Made by a program: the position numbers and the translations under genes. The notes beneath the pieces were generated by a model. The model did not search any database and had not been told where the DNA came from. It was given only the letters and a program-made list of their open reading frames with translations. Of a stretch of 64,000 bases of DNA, positions 58,591-64,000 are shown one piece after another. This DNA comes from Himantopus leucocephalus (taxonomy: Eukaryota > Chordata > Aves > Charadriiformes > Recurvirostridae), in assembly GCA_003993805.1 (NCBI GenBank), contig RSEF01000003.1, positions 37,157,130 through 37,221,129 of the forward strand, given 5' to 3'. Positions within the stretch are counted from its first letter, which is position 1; each line of letters opens with the position of its first letter.

Positions 58591-61500
58591 GGCTGTAGCA
58601 AAAGGAACACTGAAATAGTCCCTGAGGCTTACATTATAGCCTGGTATAATGGGTATTCAACTCTGCAGCCCCCATTGATATTAATACAACTGGTGGGACT
58701 GAAAATCTGCATTTGACTTCACAATTTCATGGGATCTCATTTTTCAGCATTTATTCAGCTGGTAGACAGGCCACTACTGACAGCAAATAGTGCGGTGGCA
58801 ACAAAAGAAGAAAAGCTGACAAATTCACTCCCTTCTTAATGAGTTTTGATTGATGATATGGAAGTGACAGTGTACAATGTCATCCAACTGAAAACCAGTT
58901 TATTTCCAGCCTGTACATTTAGCACCACATTGCTCCACAGCATCAGGCTGATCAGATTGTGTTAATCATTACCCAGACCCTGATCCTTTTGAAATCAAAG
59001 GCAGCTTTGGTATTAAGCTTAATGGGACCATCAGGGTGGGTTAATGGAAAAGGTGAACATAGCAGAGACATAGAAAAGTAGAAAAAGAAGTGACTCACAA
59101 AAAGCTCTTCTGCATGTGTCTGACTGACGGCTGCAGAGCTCAATGATAGACTACATTACACAGCGATTTAAAAACAGCCTGCAGAAAAAAGCTTTAATTC
59201 TTAGCCTCTGAATACAGAAGAAGGGCTACAGAGAGATGTAGGAAAGTATGTTTAAAATAATGCTTGAGGAAATGATGGATTTTTCTGTTTATTGTGGAAT
59301 TAAGAAAAAAAATGAACTGTGAGGCCAAAATGGAGATTTTAGAAACTCCAGGTGAGCTGGCAAGTAAATACATATTATTTATGCGATAAAAAATAAATCT
59401 TTCATTTCGAAAGAATCTTTTTTTCCAATTTCAGCCATTTAAAATGTTTTTGAATGTATTAAAAACTGACTTAACTTTCCAAATGAAAACTCACTTTTAA
59501 TAAAAATTTAAATCATTCACTGCAAATTGATGAAATAAAATGGTGAGGGGGTTTTGTTTGCTTGTTTGGGGTTTTTTTAAGAGATCATTTTAGTGGTTAA
59601 AAACAGTATTTTTTGACATATCATCTGATACATTTGGAAAACTTGAGCGTTTGTTGGAACCAAGTCCCTTCATTAGGCTTCAGATTCGTTGGAGAAAGGG
59701 GTCAGATTTTTACTCTGATGTAAAAGATTTTTTTTGAAAAAAAGAATTTCAAACGCATTCCAATGTCAAAAAAGCAACCTTGCTTTTGTCAAAGTAGAGG
59801 AAATTTCTCACCCCTCTGTACTCAGTGGCACATTTTTTATTTCTGTTCCCTAAAATACTCATAAAAAAGGCAGTTCTTGCACAAACCAACCCTTTATTTA
59901 CAAACTCATGCCAGATGTCTTAGGAGGTCATTTTGTGGCATAGATAATACCTATTCCTATATATAGAGCATATTACAGGCTGGAGACGATAGAAAACCTG
60001 CAGTGAAAACAACAAAGAGCATCTTCTGCCACATACATGCAGTCCCTAGCACTCTGGCCAAGTCTAGGAGTCTCATTAGCAGCATCAGATAGAAGAAAAC
60101 ACCTTCCAGATTGTCCTCCTTCCAGAAGTTAATCTAATTTCCACCTGCTAGCAAGGGATGATGAGAATTCACTGACCTGGAAAAGTGAGTAGTTGCAAGG
60201 GGAAAAGATAAAAGTTACAGTCTCTGTTTCATCTCAACTATTTCTTCTATGCATTTCATTGCTCATTTTAAACCACATTTATCTGGACTAATAAAAAATA
60301 TTCTTGAATTTCCACATGTGATATCACGTACTCTGAGTTAACATTACATATAATCTTTTCCTCGTGCCAGTGTGGTTTCCAAATAATTTCATGCTACGAG
60401 GAATTTCTTGAATGGTAATTTCTGAGCAATTGCTTCGACATAGGTTGGGATAGGGATCTTTTTGCATTTATTTATTCTGTACTACACGGAATGCCTGACC
60501 GGTTGCAGCCTTATATCTTGTCTACAATGGGCCCAATTTAAATTTCTCTTACATTGATTTAACTGCACTAGAATCAGTAGAATTCCGCTTGATTTTCATT
60601 AGTGTACTGTAAGAGACAGGGATCAGGCTCAGTGTCTTGAATACAGAAACTTTCGTTGTTGTTTAAAAAGACTGCAAATAAAGTCCAGTGAAAAGAATGT
60701 AATTAGTGTCATTCCAGACTGGCATTCTCTTTTGTTCTGTTCTCCATTTTTTTGTTTCAGACCAGCCTATAGCTGAGGGCTATGGATCAGATTTTTCTGT
60801 AGTACTAAACAGCCGAAGAGAGGAAAGCAAGCAAAATTAACTCTATAAAAATGCCTGCAACTCCACTGAAATTAACTGAGATGCATAGGTGTGAGGCATG
60901 TTCGACTTTACTTTTAGAAGGCTAGAAAAATACAGTGACGTTAAGTTTTCAACTTCATGAAGACAAAAAAAAAATGTAATTCCAACTGGTTGTAGAGAGG
61001 CTATCTAAATGTTTTAGATTCCTCTATATCTCTGATTAAGATTTACGTCTCCTGCTAAAATCAAATGTGACTAATACCCGTGAAGGATCATCAAAATTAT
61101 GACCTCAGAGCTCAGACTGGAGGTAGCGTACAGGTGAAGATGAAAGACATCAGCTTATTAAGAAAGGCTATACCTTGCCTAAGGCAGAAGGAATAAATGA
61201 ATAACAGTCAACTGCACCTGTTAATGATGCTTGTTGAATAGACAAACTTGTCTCTAAGCCCTTCGAAATTTGTGAGGGCAGTGTTCTAATTAGGCTGCAG
61301 AAAAAAATACAAATACATCCAGGACATATCTTCCAATCCCTACAATTTCTTCCTCATTGCTGTTTGGCATCCCTTTGAGCCTTGCATTGACTAGGAATTG
61401 AAATAATTGCATTTCAGTGTATTTCCCAGTCTGTGCTCAGTGCATGATGACTAGTCTTTTTTGCTTCTGCAAAACTGGTAGGATTTTTCACCAAAGTAGA

Positions 61501-64000
61501 GGGGTTTTTTTAAAATACATCCAAGACTACTGGCCAGCTGCAACCTCCCGTAGAATACTTCTTGTGTTAACCAGGGTGAAATCCCAGCTCAGCACTATCC
61601 CAACGCTGCCCTGCTTGGCTTTGTATCTTCAAACTCCCCAGCTGCCTTCATACAACACCCAAAGGCATGCAGCATAATTTCAGGTTCCTGATAAAGAAAC
61701 AGTGTTCTGAGAGGCTGCTACAAAATCCACACATTACTTCAAACACTTTAAACTGAAAGGAAACACAAACAAAATAACATTTTTGCCTTATAGCCACAAG
61801 GGGCCCAGCAGAGGCACAAGTCAAGTGCCTTGGAGTTTGGGCACAGTTTCTGTCATTCGGCCTGAAAGCCAAAAAATGGTCCCTGGCCTAATGTTACTTA
61901 GCAGCACAGATGTAGCCACTGAGGCCAGGATTCTATTCCAATTAATGGTAATCAGGAATAGAAACAGAAAGAGAAGCATTTATAAGATCCTCTAAAAACC
62001 TCACAAAAGATCTGCTTTAGCTGCTAAGTAGGATAAGAGTGAAGCAAGGAAAACAGGAGGTGTACGGTAGTGTCTTAGACAGCATTTCTTCCCTACTTGC
62101 AAAGAGAATAAAATTTTACTTAAATAAACATGCAACACATCTGCCTGGGAATACAAAGCGTGTCCATCAGAGACGTTCAAAGCAGAGCTGTTCAGGAAAT
62201 ATCAGGATTTGTTCTGTTTGGTGGAGGAGGTCCAAAGGGGTCCAAGCTTTTCCAAAAACTCTATCCTAAACAAAACTGTAGAAGATAAACATAGGGATTT
62301 TGAAAATTGTGGCAAGGGGAAATTCCGGTACTTTATGGACTGAAAAGCAATGTTTTTTTAAACAGAAAACCGCTTTCACAAGAGTCAGCTACATCTGACA
62401 CTGTGGCTGCAGCAAATCTAATGTGAATCTTCAGTAAGAAAGGCATAATGAGTTGCCATCTATACACTAACCAGTAGAAAAGCAGTAAAGCTAAAACTTA
62501 TCATTATGAATTTTTCACCTTTGTGGTGCAATGCAGTGCTGTGAGAAGCTGTGGGCCGGTTCCTGCACGTTGGGAGTCTGGGATGCATACAGAAATATAT
62601 GTGTAGAGGAAAGCTGCTTTTCACTGTGCACTGCAAAGATGGAAAAGCCCTTAGTGACCTCTTCCAGGCGCTTGAGGTCAGAATAAACTTTGGAGGCAAG
62701 TCAACTCTTCTGAGCAAGCAGTTAACCGGTATCTCAAGGACTGTCACCTCAATTGAGCTTACAAAGTATTATTTTGAGTTGCAAAGCTATTTCACCTTAG
62801 AGAGAGCACCAGGAGTCATTCTGTCTTCACTATGCCATAGGCTCTGCAAATGTCATCTAGGTCCTGAAAAAAGAAAAGCTTGAAGCTCATTCAGGGCTCA
62901 CTTTTGTAAAGATTTTGACACTGTCAACACTTATTCACCAAAAGGGAGGTGAGAATCTTCTGAAAGTAAAGACTGCAGGAACATAATAGGATGAAGGAAG
63001 CAGTCTTTCTTTTGAAATCTGTTTCAGAACTCTTAACATGTACTATTGAAAAACTTTAATTTGAAGCTTATCTTCAACAAAATCAATACTTGGAAGGCTT
63101 GGTGAATTGTACTGTGTTTAGACAAGAAAGAAATTTCTCCCAGTGCTCATTACAAGGTAGGAAAGGACTTAATAAATTCTCTGAGTTTCAAAAGGACTAT
63201 GAGAAGTAAGATTTGAAGATAGACCATTAGACTAATAGTACTTCTGAAGCATGTGCACATACTGTACTGAGCCTTTTAGTAAACAGTAATTCTTACCAAA
63301 GAGCACCATATACAGCTTGTTGATCATCGCAAATGCTTGCAATTTCCTGAAAAGTCAACATTTTTCAAAGAAAGTGGCTGAATCAGGTAAAGGTAATCTT
63401 CTTCAGTAAGGCAAAATCATGAGGTCAAGTCATTAAAGCTGATGTATACCACTGAGAAACCTATTTCCACCTTTTCTGCTTTGCCATCATACCTTTTCAG
63501 ATAGATAAGAATTAACTTTTATGGATTTTTTCATACATTTTTTATTGTAACTGACACTTCAATGAAGGTATGATGTAGTAAATTTCACATCACACAAAAT
63601 CAGACATTCTAATTTTAAGTGTACCACAAAACACATTGTGGAAGAAATATAACTAGTCTTCAGACACTGACTCTCCATCATCCCTATCTTTCTCATCTTT
63701 GAAGAACTTAAAAATTGCCACCAGGCAGTTCTCATGCAATGTATAAATGTCACCGACATGGGAAAACTAAAGCTGTAACTTTCTTCCCCCTGCTAGAACA
63801 CTAGCCAATATATTTTTGACAATGTATGAAGCTTCTGAACTAGTAGGTTATATTATTTTACTTAATGGTGAATCTTGGAACAAAATACTATTCAATTTGC
63901 GGATACAGTCAAGTGATCTATTTTACTGACTACAGCTGACAAAATCAAGTTATCTATTCCAGTGAGTACCTTTACCACACTGTTGCTGCTCCTGAAATAG
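58591..64000. other. Non-coding single-copy DNA with traces of ancient repeats
   Basis: No gene recognised. The likely ancient repeat at 60526-60635 has its own entry; weaker traces are at 58625-58715 (CCCCCATTGATATTAATACA then CTGGTGGGACTGAAAATCTG) and 60783-60900 (GGATCAGATTTTTCTG, then CAACTCCACTGAAATTAACT). Frames at 61417-61677, 62039-62269 and 62551-62883 have no motifs. No RNA genes or promoters seen. Confidence 0.5.
60526..60635. mobile_element. Possible ancient amniote palindromic repeat
   Basis: Order of blocks: AATGGGCCCAATTTAAATTT, CTCTTACATTGATTTAACTG, GAATCAGTAGAATTCCG, GTGTACTGTAAGAGACAGGG, ATCAGGCTC. It matches in layout 'gggcccaattctgctctcacttacaccggtgtaaatc ... gtgtaagtgagaggagaatcaggccc', with CTCTTACA on the left answered by TGTAAGAG on the right as decayed inverted arms. 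Non-coding. The family name is not known to me; the same kind of element is suggested at 37472-37566. Confidence 0.38.

Noticed and set aside
58414..58716. 100-codon frame rich in Tyr and Ile
   Set aside because: It is a translation of the AT-only microsatellite.
1..64000. tRNA, rRNA, CRISPR, bacterial operons, phage or a novel defence system
   Set aside because: No B-box with a foldable cloverleaf, no regular spaced repeats, no dense coding or ribosome-binding sites; the whole window has vertebrate non-coding character.

Overview
The window reads as nuclear DNA from a bird. It is AT-rich, has no dense coding and no bacterial gene signals. Its only recognisable interspersed repeats are mostly CR1 LINEs of avian type, truncated at the 5' end and ending in short tails such as ATTCTATG or ATTCCGTG. 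Older, much decayed relics of kinds shared across amniotes also occur: a MIR-like SINE, archaic CR1 reverse transcriptase pieces, and palindromic repeats. Low repeat density with a CR1 majority fits an intergenic or intronic stretch of an avian chromosome. The species cannot be told from the sequence.

I find no exon that I can assign to a known protein-coding gene, and no rRNA, tRNA, CRISPR array, origin or operon. Almost all open frames are short and look like chance frames. The few longer ones that are real in origin belong to CR1 reverse transcriptase. Four unexplained open frames or exon-like segments (4814-5071 minus, 41154-41450 minus, 42476-42572 plus, 48659-49189 plus) are recorded with low confidence.

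Layout. 1-7.8 kb: AT-rich single-copy DNA with an archaic CR1 reverse-transcriptase relic at 3.3 kb. 7.87-8.02 kb: MIR-like relic. 8-21.9 kb: nothing firm except a decayed CR1 tail at 14.9 kb. 21.9-23.0 kb: two CR1 copies tail to tail. 24.75-25.17 kb: archaic CR1 on the minus strand. 25.9-27.4 kb: a block of higher GC, followed by 27.4-28.7 kb of sequence that looks constrained. 29.3 kb: short CR1 3' end. 35.4-35.7 kb: a tandem near-duplicate joined by a single N. 38.3 kb: an exact 41-bp tandem duplication. 44.3-47.3 kb: two CR1 pieces that look like one element split by about 2.3 kb. 52.1-52.4 kb: CR1 3' end. 55.9-56.15 kb: another N-joined near-duplicate. 57,880-57,979: a 100-N scaffold gap. 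58.46-58.59 kb: a long AT-only microsatellite. 58.6-64 kb: single-copy DNA with weak ancient-repeat traces.

The most useful results are about genome history and assembly quality, not a new molecular system: two probable false haplotype duplications, a probable split CR1, and a set of deep amniote repeat relics. I see no convincing undescribed system.
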